A stretch of DNA of 64,000 nucleotides. It comes from Helicostylum pulchrum (Eukaryota; Mucoromycota; Mucoromycetes; Mucorales; Mucoraceae). Location: contig JAIXMO010000005.1 in NCBI GenBank assembly GCA_025677825.1, positions 310,001 through 374,000 of the forward strand. The letters are read 5' to 3'. Both the position numbers and the translations under genes were made by a program. This document shows positions 63,917 through 64,000 of this stretch, in pieces. Numbering within the stretch: the first letter of the stretch is position 1; each line of letters opens with the position of its first letter. Under the pieces are notes generated by a model. It searched no databases. It was not told the origin of the DNA and saw only the letters and a program-made list of their open reading frames with translations.

Positions 63917-64000
63917 TAGTTTTAAAAACAATAAAATTAATAACACTTGTTAAAAAAACAAAAAAACGACGACAATGATAGATGCTTAAAAAGTCAATTG
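63917..64000. other. 3' flank of the bZIP gene
   Basis: A/T-rich 3' UTR-like sequence with AATAAAATTAATAACA; no other feature before the window ends. Confidence 0.5.

Overview
The window looks like nuclear DNA of a fungus, most probably an early-diverging mould of the Mucoromycota (Mucorales-like). It is very AT-rich. Genes are split by short introns (about 50-90 bp) with GTAAG-type donors and T-rich acceptors ending in TAG, CAG or sometimes AAG. Long poly-T and poly-A runs fill the spacers, and highly expressed genes (triosephosphate isomerase, 6-phosphogluconate dehydrogenase) use visibly more GC-rich third positions than their neighbours. The genus is not determined. Gene models were assembled by eye from reading frames and splice sites; internal exon borders are reliable to a few bases where stated and otherwise approximate.

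Layout. 1-90: C-terminal tail of an unidentified gene. 1951-7591 (+): full-length ABCC/MRP-type ABC transporter in about 16 exons. 7592-11786: gene-poor, with the first full copy of a 1.3-kb dispersed repeat. 11787-16929: acylated small protein, a gene with a possible recombinase-core-like N-terminus and an acidic tandem-repeat tail, an F-box gene on the minus strand, MAF1, and a C2H2 zinc-finger factor. 17926-21761: TPI and a PHO84-type phosphate transporter. 21997-26767: low-complexity protein, membrane-bound PDI-like protein (Eps1-like) and 6-phosphogluconate dehydrogenase. 28594-29991: a 60-aa YABBY/HMG-like protein made of five tiny exons, and a nuclease-A-inhibitor-like protein. 30001-34377: gene-poor. 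34378-41288 (+): arrestin-domain adaptor, ISWI chromatin remodeller, La protein. 41289-44669: gene-poor, with a decayed HMG-box-like reading frame. 44670-53929: C2H2 factor, Rab5-like GTPase, UPF2/NMD2, AP-2 mu. 54172-54871: short element with terminal inverted repeats. 54992-55107 (-): U6 snRNA. 55527-56255: sulfotransferase-like P-loop protein. 56463-58018: second repeat copy. 58841-63916: zinc-free MDR oxidoreductase, cyclin L-like protein, single-pass membrane protein, bZIP factor.

How the genes relate. Most are conserved housekeeping genes with no operon-like logic. Thematic groupings: TPI and GND are carbon metabolism; AP-2 mu, Rab5 and the arrestin adaptor all act in endocytosis; MAF1, La and U6 are all tied to RNA polymerase III transcripts. 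These are coincidences of neighbourhood rather than evidence of a cluster.

No convincing new multi-gene system is visible. The observations most worth following are the five-exon 60-aa YABBY/HMG-like gene, the TIR element at 54172-54871, the foldback repeat family (two long copies and one mosaic fragment), the U6 RNA with UNCG hairpins at both ends, the NuiA-like protein, and the Rab5 gene whose last intron splits the codon of its C-terminal prenylated cysteine. No tRNA, rRNA, CRISPR array or bacterial-type insertion sequence was found.
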